Source: DSNY01 sp040752195
GTDB taxonomy: Bacteria; Pseudomonadota; Gammaproteobacteria; Burkholderiales; Burkholderiaceae_F
DNA: 64,000 nt
Reading direction: 5' to 3'
Assembly (NCBI GenBank): GCA_040752195.1
Contig: JBFMFC010000004.1
Location: forward strand, 62,001-126,000
Part shown: positions 1 through 11,251 of the stretch, piece by piece
How positions within the stretch are numbered: position 1 is the stretch's first letter
Layout of the letters: each line of letters opens with the position of its first letter
Made by a program: the position numbers and the translations under genes
Notes under the pieces: model-generated
Databases searched by the model: none
What the model saw: only the letters and a program-made list of their open reading frames with translations
Told to the model about the DNA's origin: nothing

Positions 1-936
1 CTCGGGCCGAACCGCGTCGGCTTTGCCGGCCTGCTGCAGCCATGGGCCGACGCCGTCAAGCTGATCTTCAAGGAAATCATCGCGCCCGCGCAGGCCGACA
101 AGCCGCTGTTCTTCCTCGCTCCGGTGATGGTGATGATGCCGGCGCTGGCGGCGTGGGCGGTCGTTCCGTTCGGGCCGGGTCTGGTGCTGGCGGACATCAA
201 CGCCGGCCTGCTGTACGTGATGGCGATCACCTCGGTCGGCGTCTACGGTGTGATCATCGCCGGCTGGGCGTCGAACTCGAAGTACCCGTTCCTCGGTGCG
301 ATGCGCGCGGCCGCCCAGATGGTCAGCTACGAGCTGCCGATGGGCTTCGTTCTCGTCACCGTGCTGCTGGTCGCCGGAACGCTGAACATGACCGGCATCG
401 TCGCCGGCCAGAACACCGGCTACTTCGCCGCGCTCGGGCTCAACTTCCTGTCGTGGAACTGGCTGCCGCTGCTTCCGCTCGCGGTGATCTACGTCGTGTC
501 GAGCGTGGCCGAGACCAACCGCCACCCGTTCGACGTGGTCGAGGGCGAGAGCGAGATCGTCGCCGGCCACATGGTCGAGTACTCGGGCATGAGCTTCGCC
601 GTCTTCTTTCTGGCCGAGTACGCGAACATGATCCTGCTGTCGACGCTCGCGACGGTGATGTTCCTTGGCGGCTGGGCGGCGCCGCTGAATCTGGAACTGC
701 TGCTCGGCGTCGACTTTCCGGCCTGGTTCGACGGGCTGTCGAACTGGTTCTGGCTGTTCGCGAAGGCGTTTTTCGTCGTGTCGCTGTTCATCTGGTTCCG
801 CGCGTCGTTCCCGCGCTATCGCTACGACCAGATCATGCGGCTCGGCTGGAAGGTCTTCATCCCGATCACGCTGATCTGGTTGATCGTCGTTGCGGTCTGG
901 ATGCAGACGCCGTTCAACATCTGGAAGGCCGGGTGA
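1..936 (+). CDS. nuoH: NADH-quinone oxidoreductase subunit H (5'-truncated by window)
   Basis: Membrane subunit of respiratory complex I that forms part of the quinone-binding chamber at the junction with the peripheral arm. The reading frame is open from base 1, so the N-terminus lies outside the window and about 311 residues are visible. The visible part has the family's amphipathic loop (WADAVKLIFKE near the start), a conserved acidic segment AETNRHPFDVVEGESE, and several hydrophobic helices. The internal ATG at 124 is not the true start. It is the first of a colinear nuoHIJKLMN run, with nuoI starting 2 nt after its stop. Confidence 0.98.
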   Translation, partial: LGPNRVGFAGLLQPWADAVKLIFKEIIAPAQADKPLFFLAPVMVMMPALAAWAVVPFGPGLVLADINAGLLYVMAITSVGVYGVIIAGWASNSKYPFLGAMRAAAQMVSYELPMGFVLVTVLLVAGTLNMTGIVAGQNTGYFAALGLNFLSWNWLPLLPLAVIYVVSSVAETNRHPFDVVEGESEIVAGHMVEYSGMSFAVFFLAEYANMILLSTLATVMFLGGWAAPLNLELLLGVDFPAWFDGLSNWFWLFAKAFFVVSLFIWFRASFPRYRYDQIMRLGWKVFIPITLIWLIVVAVWMQTPFNIWKAG

Positions 937-938
937 CC

Positions 939-1427
939 ATGGGAGCCGTGCGCGAGTTCTTCGACAGCCTGTTGTTGCGCGAGCTGCTCAAGGGCATGGC
1001 GCTGACCGGGCGCTACCTGTTCTCGCGCAAGATCACGATCCAGTACCCGGAAGAGAAGACGCCGATATCGCCGCGCTTCCGCGGGCTGCACGCGCTGCGC
1101 CGCTACCCGAACGGCGAAGAGCGCTGCATCGCGTGCAAGCTGTGCGAGGCGGTCTGCCCCGCGCTGGCGATCACGATCGAATCGACGCAGCGCGCCGACG
1201 GCACGCGCCGCACGACGCGCTACGACATCGACCTGACCAAGTGCATCTTCTGCGGGTTCTGCGAAGAGAGCTGCCCGGTCGACTCGATCGTCGAGACGCA
1301 CATCTACGAGTATCACGGCGAGCAGCGCGGCGACCTGTACTACACGAAGGAGATGCTGCTGGCGATCGGCGACCGTTACGAGAAGGAGATCGCCGCGGCG
1401 CGCGCCGAGGATGCGCGCTACCGATAG
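939..1427 (+). CDS. nuoI: NADH-quinone oxidoreductase subunit I, 2x[4Fe-4S] ferredoxin
   Basis: Peripheral-arm complex I subunit that carries two [4Fe-4S] clusters and passes electrons towards the quinone site. The 162-residue product shows both CxxCxxCxxxCP motifs, at C63/C66/C69/C73 and C102/C105/C108/C112, in the right order and spacing. Length is normal for the family. The ATG lies 2 nt after the nuoH stop, which suggests translational coupling. An upstream in-frame extension exists but it only reads the nuoH sequence in another frame, so the ATG at 939 is preferred. Confidence 0.98.
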   Translation: MGAVREFFDSLLLRELLKGMALTGRYLFSRKITIQYPEEKTPISPRFRGLHALRRYPNGEERCIACKLCEAVCPALAITIESTQRADGTRRTTRYDIDLTKCIFCGFCEESCPVDSIVETHIYEYHGEQRGDLYYTKEMLLAIGDRYEKEIAAARAEDARYR

Positions 1428-1452
1428 CCGGGCCACACCCGACGGTTCTCAA

Positions 1453-2082
1453 ATGGACGCCAAGACCCTCCTGTTCCTCGTGTTCTCAGCGATCCTGCTC
1501 GCGGCTGCGGTGCGCGTGATCACCGCGCGCAATCCGGTGCACGCGGTGCTGTTCCTCGTGCTGTCGTTCTTCTCGGCGGGCGCGCTGTGGATGCTCGCGC
1601 GCGCCGAGTTCCTGGCGATCGCGCTGGTGCTGGTGTACGTCGGCGCGGTGATGGTGCTGTTCCTGTTCGTCGTGATGATGCTCGACATCAACGTCGACCG
1701 GATGCGGCAGGGTTTCTGGCGCCACCTGCCGCTGGCCGGGCTGGTCGCCGCGCTGATCGTGCTGCAGCTGTGGCTCGTGCTGTCGTACGGCCGCTGGCAG
1801 ACGATGACCGCACCCGGCCCCGGCATCCGGGAGGCGAACAACATCGAGGCGCTCGGGCGGCTCACTTTCACCGAGTACGTGTACCCGCTGCAGATCGCCG
1901 GCGTGATCCTGCTGGTGGCGATCGTCGCGGCAATCGCGCTGACGCTGCGCCGGCGCAAGGACACGAAATATCAGGATCCGTCGCGCCAGATCAAGGTCAA
2001 GCGCGACGAACGCGTGCGGCTGGTGTCGATGCCGCCCGATACCGAGGCCCGGCAGACCGCGGCGGTGCCGAAGAAGAGCTGA
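1453..2082 (+). CDS. nuoJ: NADH-quinone oxidoreductase subunit J
   Basis: Small antiporter-associated membrane subunit of complex I. The 209-residue product begins MDAKTLLFLVFSAILLAAAV and has about five transmembrane helices, including the family segment ALVLVYVGAVMVLFLFVVMM around residues 55-75. An in-frame ATG at 1411 would add 14 residues that overlap nuoI; the start at 1453 matches the usual N-terminus. The last 40 residues are basic and polar, presumably cytoplasmic. Confidence 0.96.
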   Translation: MDAKTLLFLVFSAILLAAAVRVITARNPVHAVLFLVLSFFSAGALWMLARAEFLAIALVLVYVGAVMVLFLFVVMMLDINVDRMRQGFWRHLPLAGLVAALIVLQLWLVLSYGRWQTMTAPGPGIREANNIEALGRLTFTEYVYPLQIAGVILLVAIVAAIALTLRRRKDTKYQDPSRQIKVKRDERVRLVSMPPDTEARQTAAVPKKS

Positions 2083-2113
2083 ACAAGGGCGCGACGAGGG
2101 GGAAAGAACAACA

Positions 2114-2419
2114 ATGGTTTCGCTGTCCTGGTACCTCGGGGTCGGCGCGCTGCTGTTTGCGATCAGCGTGATCGGCATCTTCCTGAACCGCAAGAACCTG
2201 ATCGTGCTGCTGATGGCGATCGAGCTGATGCTGCTCGCCGTCAACACCAACTTCATCGCGTTCTCGCACTACCTCGGCGACTTTCACGGGCAGGTGTTCG
2301 TGTTCTTCATCCTGACCGTCGCGGCGGCCGAATCGGCGATCGGCTTGGCGATCCTGGTGGTGCTGTTCCGCAACCTGTCGACGATCAATGTCGACGAGCT
2401 CGATGCGTTGAAGGGCTGA
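2114..2419 (+). CDS. nuoK: NADH-quinone oxidoreductase subunit K
   Basis: Three-helix proton-channel subunit of complex I, 101 residues, the standard length. Two membrane-buried glutamates needed for coupling in the family are present at about E37 (in LLMAIELMLLAVNTNF) and E73 (in VAAAESAIGLAI). A good Shine-Dalgarno run (GGGGGAAAG) lies about 10 nt before the ATG. It sits between nuoJ and nuoL in the conserved order. Confidence 0.98.
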   Translation: MVSLSWYLGVGALLFAISVIGIFLNRKNLIVLLMAIELMLLAVNTNFIAFSHYLGDFHGQVFVFFILTVAAAESAIGLAILVVLFRNLSTINVDELDALKG

Positions 2420-2423
2420 CGCG

Positions 2424-4469
<2,046 letters not shown>

Positions 4470-4478
4470 GGGCGGCCG

Positions 4479-5990
4479 ATGCAGACGACGACTCCCTGGC
4501 TGAGCCTGGCGATCTGGATCCCGATCGCGGCGGGCCTGTTCATCCTCGCGGCCGGGCGCGACCGCAGCGCGGCGCTGGTCAAGACCGTCGCGCTCGCCGG
4601 CAGCCTGCTCGGGCTGCTGGTCACGCTGCCGCTGTACACGCAGTTCGACCCGGCGCAGGCCGGATTGCAGTTCGTCGAGAAGTGGCCGTGGATCGAGCGG
4701 CTGAACGCGCATTACCACCTCGGCGTGGACGGCATTTCGGTGTGGTTCGTGCCGCTGACCGCGTTGATGACGGTGCTCGTCGTGATCGCCGGCTGGGAGG
4801 TGATCGAGCAGAAGGTCGCGCAGTACAACGCCGCCTTCCTGATCCTGTCGGGGCTGATGATCGGCGTGTTCGCCGCCGCCGACGGCCTGCTGTTCTACGT
4901 GTTCTTCGAGGCCACGCTGATCCCCATGTACATCATCATCGGGGTGTGGGGCGGGCCGAGGCGCGTCTACGCGGCGTTCAAGTTCTTCCTGTACACGCTG
5001 GCCGGGTCGCTGCTGATGCTGGTCGCGTTCGTTTACCTGTACTACGCGGCGGGCGGCAGTTTCGATCTGGCCGCCTGGCATCGGCTGAAGATCCCGCTCG
5101 ACGCGCAGATCCTGCTCTTCCTCGCCTTCTTCGCGTCGTTCGCGGTCAAGGTGCCGATGTGGCCGGTGCACACGTGGCTGCCCGACGCGCACGTCGAGGC
5201 GCCCACGGGCGGGTCGGTGATCCTGGCGGCGATCATGCTGAAGCTCGGCGCGTACGGCTTCGTTCGCTTCTCGCTGCCGATCACGCCCGACGCGTCGCAC
5301 GAGCTGGCGTGGTTCATCATCGCGATCTCGCTGGTCGCGGTCGTCTACATCGGCTTCGTCGCGCTGGTGCAGACCGACATGAAGAAGCTGGTCGCGTACA
5401 GCTCGATCGCGCACATGGGCTTCGTGACGCTGGGATTCTTCATCTTCAGCCAGATCGGCGTCGAAGGCGCGCTCGTGCAGATGATCTCGCACGGTTTCGT
5501 CTCGGGCGCGCTGTTCCTGTGCATCGGCGTGCTGTACGACCGCATGCACAGCCGCGACATCGCCGACTACGGCGGGGTCGTCAACACGATGCCGAAGTTC
5601 GCCGCGCTGATGATGCTGTTCGCGATGGCCAACTCGGGGCTGCCGGCGACCAGCGGATTCGTCGGCGAGTTCATGGTGATTCTGGGTGCGGTCAAGCACA
5701 ACTTCTGGATCGGCGCGGCCGCCGCGCTGACGCTGATCCTCGGTGCCGCGTATACGCTGTGGATGTACAAGCGAGTCATCTTCGGCGCGGTGGCCAACGA
5801 GCGCGTCGCCGCGCTGACGGACCTGAACGCGCGCGAGTTCATCGTGCTCGGGCTGCTCGCGGTCGCGGTGCTCGCGTTGGGCGTGTATCCGAAGCCGTTC
5901 ACCGATCTGATGCACGCGTCGGTGGCCGAGCTGCTGCAACACGTCGCGCAGTCCAAGCTGCCCGCACCGGCCGTGCTCGGCGGCAACTGA
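4479..5990 (+). CDS. nuoM: NADH-quinone oxidoreductase subunit M
   Basis: Middle antiporter-like proton pump of complex I. The 503-residue product has the expected multi-helix pattern. Signature segments include FYVFFEATLIPMYIIIGVWG with the key glutamate, KVPMWPVHTWLPDAHVEAPT, and KKLVAYSSIAHMGFV. It begins 9 nt after the nuoL stop. The length is typical, and no frameshift or lost residue is seen. Confidence 0.98.
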   Translation: MQTTTPWLSLAIWIPIAAGLFILAAGRDRSAALVKTVALAGSLLGLLVTLPLYTQFDPAQAGLQFVEKWPWIERLNAHYHLGVDGISVWFVPLTALMTVLVVIAGWEVIEQKVAQYNAAFLILSGLMIGVFAAADGLLFYVFFEATLIPMYIIIGVWGGPRRVYAAFKFFLYTLAGSLLMLVAFVYLYYAAGGSFDLAAWHRLKIPLDAQILLFLAFFASFAVKVPMWPVHTWLPDAHVEAPTGGSVILAAIMLKLGAYGFVRFSLPITPDASHELAWFIIAISLVAVVYIGFVALVQTDMKKLVAYSSIAHMGFVTLGFFIFSQIGVEGALVQMISHGFVSGALFLCIGVLYDRMHSRDIADYGGVVNTMPKFAALMMLFAMANSGLPATSGFVGEFMVILGAVKHNFWIGAAAALTLILGAAYTLWMYKRVIFGAVANERVAALTDLNAREFIVLGLLAVAVLALGVYPKPFTDLMHASVAELLQHVAQSKLPAPAVLGGN

Positions 5991-6005
5991 AGCGCGTAGA
6001 CGAAA

Positions 6006-7493
6006 ATGGACAAAGTCAACCTGTTTGCCGCCGCCCCGGAGATCGCACTGCTCGGCTCGGCCGGCGCGGTCATGGTCGCCGATCTCTTCGTGTCCGACGC
6101 GCGGCGCAACGTCACTTACGCGCTGACGCTCGCCGCACTGGTGGTCGTTTCGGCCGTGTGCGCGTATTTCCTGGGCGGCGACGTCGTGCAGTACGGTTTC
6201 GGCGGGATGTACGTGACCGATCCGATGGCCAACGTGCTCAAGCTGTTCGCCGCGCTGTGCACCGCGCTGATGCTCGTCTACGCGCAGGGCTACGCGCGCG
6301 ATCGCGGCATCTGGAAAGGCGAGATCTTCACGCTCGCGCTGTTCGCGCTGCTGGGCATCTTCGTGATGATCTCGGCCAACAACCTGCTCGTCATCTACCT
6401 CGGGCTCGAGCTGCAGGCGCTCGCGCTGTACGCGCTGGTCGCCCTGCGGCGCGACGACGCGCGCGCCACCGAGGCGGCGATGAAGTACTTCGTGCTGGGC
6501 GCGCTCGCGTCGGGATTCCTTCTGTACGGCATGTCGATGCTGTACGGTGCCGCGGGGACGCTCGATCTCAACGACCTGGCGCGGCGCATCGCCGGCGGGC
6601 AGGTGGCGAGCCGGCCGGCGCTCGTTCTCGGCACCGTGTTCATCGTCGCCGGACTCGGCTTCAAGTTCGGCGCGGTGCCTTTCCACATGTGGGTGCCCGA
6701 TGTGTATCACGGCGCGCCGACGCCGGTCACGGTACTGATCGGCTCGGCGCCGAAGATCGCCGCGTTCGCGATCGCGTTCCGGCTGCTGGTCGAAGGCCTG
6801 CTGCCGCTCGCGCTCGACTGGCAGAAGATGCTCGTGGTGCTCGCGGTCGGATCGCTCGTGATCGGCAACGTCACCGCGATCGCGCAGAGCAACCTCAAGC
6901 GCATGCTCGCGTATTCGACGATCGGACAGATGGGCTTCATGCTGCTCGCGATGCTGTCGGGCGTGGTCGGCGGCGACACGATGTCGACCGCGAACGCGTA
7001 CAGCGCGGCGATGTTCTACGTGATCACGTACGCGATCACCACGCTCGGCACCTTCGGCATCATCATGCTGCTCGCGCGGCAGGGCTTCGAGGCGGAGGAG
7101 ATCGCCGATCTGCGCGGCCTGAACCGGCGCAGCCCGTGGTACGCGTTCGTGATGCTCGTGCTGATGTTCTCGCTCGCCGGCGTTCCGCCGACGGTCGGCT
7201 TCCATGCCAAGCTCGTCGTTCTGCAGGCGCTGCTCGGCAGCGGGATCAGCTCGGGCATGGTGTGGCTGGCGGTGATCGCGGTGCTGTTCTCGCTGGTCGG
7301 CGCGTTCTACTACCTGCGCGTCGTCAAGGTGATGTACTTCGACGAACCGGCCGAAACGGCGCCGATCGTCGCGGCGCCGGACATGCGCGTGGCGCTGTCG
7401 GCGAACGGCGTCGCCGTTCTGGTGCTGGGCATCATCCCGCAGTATCTGCTCGCGTTGTGCGCGAACGCGATGATCAGGACGCTCGGCGGATAG
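6006..7493 (+). CDS. nuoN: NADH-quinone oxidoreductase subunit N
   Basis: Third antiporter-like pump of complex I and the last nuo gene of the operon. It is 495 residues, with LLVIYLGLELQALALYALVA, GFKFGAVPFHMWVPDVYHGA and LKRMLAYSTIGQMGFMLLAM as family markers. In many Burkholderiales a DUF2818 gene separates nuoN from the NUDIX gene. Here the NUDIX gene follows directly, 4 nt after the stop. Confidence 0.98.
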   Translation: MDKVNLFAAAPEIALLGSAGAVMVADLFVSDARRNVTYALTLAALVVVSAVCAYFLGGDVVQYGFGGMYVTDPMANVLKLFAALCTALMLVYAQGYARDRGIWKGEIFTLALFALLGIFVMISANNLLVIYLGLELQALALYALVALRRDDARATEAAMKYFVLGALASGFLLYGMSMLYGAAGTLDLNDLARRIAGGQVASRPALVLGTVFIVAGLGFKFGAVPFHMWVPDVYHGAPTPVTVLIGSAPKIAAFAIAFRLLVEGLLPLALDWQKMLVVLAVGSLVIGNVTAIAQSNLKRMLAYSTIGQMGFMLLAMLSGVVGGDTMSTANAYSAAMFYVITYAITTLGTFGIIMLLARQGFEAEEIADLRGLNRRSPWYAFVMLVLMFSLAGVPPTVGFHAKLVVLQALLGSGISSGMVWLAVIAVLFSLVGAFYYLRVVKVMYFDEPAETAPIVAAPDMRVALSANGVAVLVLGIIPQYLLALCANAMIRTLGG

Positions 7494-7497
7494 CGTC

Positions 7498-8082
7498 GTG
7501 AGCGATCTGCCCGCGTCCGTCGATCCGCTCGCCGAGGAGACCCTCGAGTCGACGCTCGTCTACGACGGCGTTCTGCTGAAGGTCTATTCGGATCGGGTGC
7601 GCTGCGCCGACGGCCACATCGCCACCCGCGAATACCTGCATCATCCGGGCGCGGTGATGATGATCCCGCTGCTCGACGACGGCCAGGTCGTGCTCGAGCG
7701 CCAGTACCGCTATCCGGCGCGACGCAGCTTCACGGAATTCCCCGCCGGCAAGATCGACCCCGGCGAGGGGCTGCTCGCGTGCGCTCAGCGCGAGCTGATG
7801 GAAGAGACCGGCTACAGCGCGGCCGAGTGGATCTACCTCGGCGGCTTCTACAACGCGATCGGCTACTGCGACGAAAAGATCGAGGTCTACCTTGCGCGGG
7901 GGCTGACGCGCGAGCGCGAACCGGCCAACGACGCCGGCGAGGTGCTCGAGATCTTCACCGCGCCGTGGGAAGACGTTCTCGAGTGGGTGCGCGAGGGCAG
8001 CGTCACCGACGTCAAGACCATCGTCGGCGTCTACTGGCTCGAGCGCTATCTCGCCGGCGAGTGGGAAAAGCCGGCGCGCTGA
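7498..8082 (+). CDS. NUDIX hydrolase, ADP-ribose pyrophosphatase-like
   Basis: Probably hydrolyses ADP-ribose or a related nucleoside diphosphate sugar. The NUDIX box GX5EX7REXXEETGX is complete (GKIDPGEGLLACAQRELMEE, then TGY), preceded by RYPARRSFTEFPAGK, which is typical of the ADP-ribose subgroup. The product has 194 residues. The start is GTG, 4 nt downstream of nuoN, so it is probably translated from the nuo transcript. The exact substrate cannot be read from sequence. Confidence 0.93.
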   Translation: MSDLPASVDPLAEETLESTLVYDGVLLKVYSDRVRCADGHIATREYLHHPGAVMMIPLLDDGQVVLERQYRYPARRSFTEFPAGKIDPGEGLLACAQRELMEETGYSAAEWIYLGGFYNAIGYCDEKIEVYLARGLTREREPANDAGEVLEIFTAPWEDVLEWVREGSVTDVKTIVGVYWLERYLAGEWEKPAR

Positions 8083-8088
8083 ACGCGT

Positions 8089-9372
8089 TCAGCAGGCGCG
8101 CAGCGCGTTGTCCAGGTCGGCGATCAGGTCGTCCTCGTGTTCGAGGCCGATCGAAACGCGGATCAGCCCTTCGGTGATGCCGACCTGGCGGCGAACGTCT
8201 TCGGCGACGCCCGAGTGCGTGGTCGACGCCGGATGGCAGACCAGCGACTCGGTTCCGCCCAGGCTGACCGCGGACTTGAACAGCGCCAGCGCGTTGATGA
8301 AGCGAAACGCCATGTCGCGTCCGCCGTCGAGCACGAACGAGAAGGTCGAACCCGGACCGCTGCATTGCCGACGGTAGACCTGCTGGTAGGCGGGATCGGC
8401 GATGTGCTCGGGGTGCAGCACCCGGACCTTGCGGATCGGGTTGTCCGCGAGCCAGCGCGCGACCCGGCTGCCGGTCTGCGCCGCGCGCCGCATCCGCAGC
8501 ACGAGCGTTTCCATCGAGCGCGCGATCATCCACGACGAATGCGGGTCGAGCTGTGAGCCGAATGCGCCGCGCATCAGCTTGAGCCGGCGAATCAGCTCGG
8601 CGCGTCCGGTGACGCCGCCTGCGACCAGATCGCTGTGCCCACCGACGTACTTGGTCAACGAGTAGACGGACAGATCGATGCCGTCGCGGATCGGGTGCTG
8701 GAAGATCGGGCCGAACATCGTGTTGTCGCAGGCCGCGAGCGGCCGGTAGCCGTGCCTGCGCTCGAATGCCGCGAGCGCCTGTCCGACCGCCTGCAGGTCG
8801 ATCAGCGCGTTGGTCGGATTGGCCGGCGTCTCGATGTAGAACAGCGCCACCTTGCCGCGCGCGGCCGCCGCTTCGAGCGCGGCTTCCATTTCGGTCGGTG
8901 ACAGTCCGTCGGCGAACGGATGGCCGCCGACACCCCACTCGGGCAGGATCTTGCGGATCAAGGTCTCGGTTCCGCCGTACAGCGGCGTCGAATGAACGAT
9001 CTGGTCGCCCGGTCGCAGGAAGGTGAGGAACACCATGCCGATCGCCGCCATGCCGCTCGAGGTCACCGCTGCCGCTTCGGCGTCGTCGAGCAGCGCGAGC
9101 CGGTCCTCGACGATCTCCAGGTTCGGGTGGTTGAAGCGGCTGTAGACGAGCCCCGCGCCGGTGTCCTGCGGGGCGGGCTTGCGGCCGGCGACCACGTCGA
9201 AGAACGCCGCGCCGTCCTCCGCCGTGCGGAACGCGAAGGTCGAGGTGAGAAACACCGGCGGCTTGACCGCGCCTTCGGAAAGGAACGGGTCATAGCCGTA
9301 CGACATCATCTGCGTCTCGGCATGCAACTGCCGGTTGCGGATCGCCTTCTTGTGATAGTTCGCGTAGGACAT
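8089..9372 (-). CDS. Cys/Met-metabolism PLP-dependent enzyme (cystathionine gamma-synthase/methionine gamma-lyase family)
   Basis: Fold-type I PLP enzyme of trans-sulfuration, acting on sulfur amino acids in the cytoplasm. It is 427 residues. The PLP-binding lysine lies in SLTKYVGGHSDLVAGG, preceded by ACDNTMFGP with the cofactor aspartate and by VTSSGMAAIGM. An N-terminal extension of about 25 residues (SYANYHKKAIRNRQLHAETQ) precedes the usual start region. The converging plus-strand NUDIX gene ends only 6 bp away. Whether it is a synthase or a lyase cannot be settled here. Confidence 0.9.
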   Translation of the reverse strand: MSYANYHKKAIRNRQLHAETQMMSYGYDPFLSEGAVKPPVFLTSTFAFRTAEDGAAFFDVVAGRKPAPQDTGAGLVYSRFNHPNLEIVEDRLALLDDAEAAAVTSSGMAAIGMVFLTFLRPGDQIVHSTPLYGGTETLIRKILPEWGVGGHPFADGLSPTEMEAALEAAAARGKVALFYIETPANPTNALIDLQAVGQALAAFERRHGYRPLAACDNTMFGPIFQHPIRDGIDLSVYSLTKYVGGHSDLVAGGVTGRAELIRRLKLMRGAFGSQLDPHSSWMIARSMETLVLRMRRAAQTGSRVARWLADNPIRKVRVLHPEHIADPAYQQVYRRQCSGPGSTFSFVLDGGRDMAFRFINALALFKSAVSLGGTESLVCHPASTTHSGVAEDVRRQVGITEGLIRVSIGLEHEDDLIADLDNALRAC

Positions 9373-9499
9373 TCGAATCTCCTCGCGGCTGCGCGTGTGA
9401 TGGCGCGATCGTCCGGGATTTCGGGGTCGCGTTCAAGCCGAGCCGACTTGGCGACCGCCGGACGGCCGCGAGGCGCGCGCAGTTTGCCCGCGGCCGCGG

Positions 9500-11149
9500 T
9501 TACATGTTCGTGTAGTTCGGCCCGCCGCCGCCTTCGGGAACGACCCAGACGATGTTCTGGGTCGGGTCCTTGATGTCGCAGGTCTTGCAGTGCACGCAGT
9601 TCTGGAAGTTGATCTGCAGTTTGTCCTGCCCGTCCACCTTGACGAACTCGTACACGCCGGCCGGACAGTAGCGGCTTTCGGGGCCCGCGTACTTCGCCAG
9701 GTTGATCGCGACCGGTACCGTCGGGTCCTTCAGCCGCAGGTGCGGCGGCTGATTTTCCTCGTGATTCGTGTTCGACAGGAACACCGACGACAGCTTGTCG
9801 AACGTGATCGTGTTGTCGGGTTTCGGGTACGCGATCGGCTCGCACTCCGCCGCGGGCTTGAGCTTTTCGTGGTCGGCCCGGTCCCGGTGCAGCGTCCAGG
9901 GCGCCTTGCCGCGGAAGATCAACTGGTCGATGCCCCACATCACCGCGCCGACGTACAGGCCCTTGTCGAGCCACGGCTTGAAGTTGCGCGCGCGATAAAG
10001 CTCGTCGTACAGCCAGGAGCGCTCGAAGGCCTGCGGGTACGCGGCGAGCTCGTCGTGCGCGCGTCCGCTCGCGAGCGCGTCGAATGCCGCGTCGGCGGCG
10101 AGCATGCCGCTCTTGATCGCCGCGTGCGATCCCTTGATGCGCGGCGCGTTCAGAAAGCCCGCGTCGCAGCCGATCAGCGCGCCGCCCGGAAAGACGAGCT
10201 TCGGCAACGACTGGATCCCGCTCGCGTTGATCGCGCGCGCGCCGTAGCCCACGCGCTTTCCGCCCTCGAGGAAGGCGCGGATCGTCGGATGCGTCTTGTA
10301 ACGCTGGAATTCCAGGAACGGTTCGAGGTAGGGGTTCTCGTAGCCGAGCCCGACCACCAGCCCGATGGAGACCTGGTTGTTCTCGAAGTGGTACATGAAG
10401 CCGCCGCCGTAGGTCTTCGCATCGAGCGGCCAGCCCGCGCTATGCACGACGAGCCCCGGAACGTGCTTCGCGGGATCGATTTCCCACACCTCCTTGATGC
10501 CGATGCCCCAGGTCTGCGGATCGCGGCCCTCCATCAACCGGTAGCGCTCGAGCAGCTGTTTGCCGAGATGGCCGCGCGCACCTTCGGCGAACAGCGTGTA
10601 CTTGCCGAGCAGTTCGACGCCGGGCTGGAAGTTCGCAGTCGGCTGCCCATCCTTGCCGATGCCCATGTCGCCGGTGGCCACACCGCGCACCGCACCGCGC
10701 TCGTCGTACAGGATTTCGGCCGCGGCGAAGCCCGGGAACAGCTCGACGCCGAGCGCCTCGGCCTGCCGGCCCAGCCAGCGCACGACGTTCGCCAGGCTGA
10801 CGATGTAGTAGCCGTCGTTGATGAAGCAGTCGGGCAGCAGCCAGTGCGGGTTATAAAAGGCCCGCTTCTCGGTGAAGATGTAGAAGCGGTCTTCGGTGAC
10901 GGGCGTGTTCAGCGGCGCGCCGCGCGCCTTCCAGTCGGGCAACAGCTCGTTGAGCGCGATCGGGTCCATCACCGCGCCCGACAGGATGTGCGCGCCGATC
11001 TCGGAACCCTTTTCGAGCACGCAGACGCCGACATCGCGGCCCTTGTCCGCGGCGAGCTGCTTGATGCGGATGGCAGCCGCGAGCCCCGCCGGACCGCCGC
11101 CGACGATCACGACGTCGTACTCCATGCTTTCGCGCTGAACTTGCCCCAT
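9500..11149 (-). CDS. Electron transfer flavoprotein-ubiquinone oxidoreductase
   Basis: Takes electrons from ETF, fed by acyl-CoA and amino acid dehydrogenases, to membrane ubiquinone. The FAD Rossmann motif VVIVGGGPAGLAAA is near the N-terminus. The C-terminal ferredoxin-like domain carries CVHCKTCDIKDPTQNIVWV for the [4Fe-4S] cluster. About 549 residues is standard for the family. I chose the ATG at 11149 because GAGG lies 5 nt before it; the ATG at 11125 is possible. No etfAB lies nearby. Its neighbours (SDR, thioesterase, CoA-transferase) fit fatty- or keto-acid catabolism. Confidence 0.96.
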   Translation of the reverse strand: MGQVQRESMEYDVVIVGGGPAGLAAAIRIKQLAADKGRDVGVCVLEKGSEIGAHILSGAVMDPIALNELLPDWKARGAPLNTPVTEDRFYIFTEKRAFYNPHWLLPDCFINDGYYIVSLANVVRWLGRQAEALGVELFPGFAAAEILYDERGAVRGVATGDMGIGKDGQPTANFQPGVELLGKYTLFAEGARGHLGKQLLERYRLMEGRDPQTWGIGIKEVWEIDPAKHVPGLVVHSAGWPLDAKTYGGGFMYHFENNQVSIGLVVGLGYENPYLEPFLEFQRYKTHPTIRAFLEGGKRVGYGARAINASGIQSLPKLVFPGGALIGCDAGFLNAPRIKGSHAAIKSGMLAADAAFDALASGRAHDELAAYPQAFERSWLYDELYRARNFKPWLDKGLYVGAVMWGIDQLIFRGKAPWTLHRDRADHEKLKPAAECEPIAYPKPDNTITFDKLSSVFLSNTNHEENQPPHLRLKDPTVPVAINLAKYAGPESRYCPAGVYEFVKVDGQDKLQINFQNCVHCKTCDIKDPTQNIVWVVPEGGGGPNYTNM

Positions 11150-11251
11150 ATCGGCCTCGATGGCTCTTTCGTGAGGCGCGATTGTCGGCAAGTTCGCTAG
11201 AGCCCGCAATCGAGTGTGCGATCATCCGGCGCGCTAGAAGGGCGAACCGAC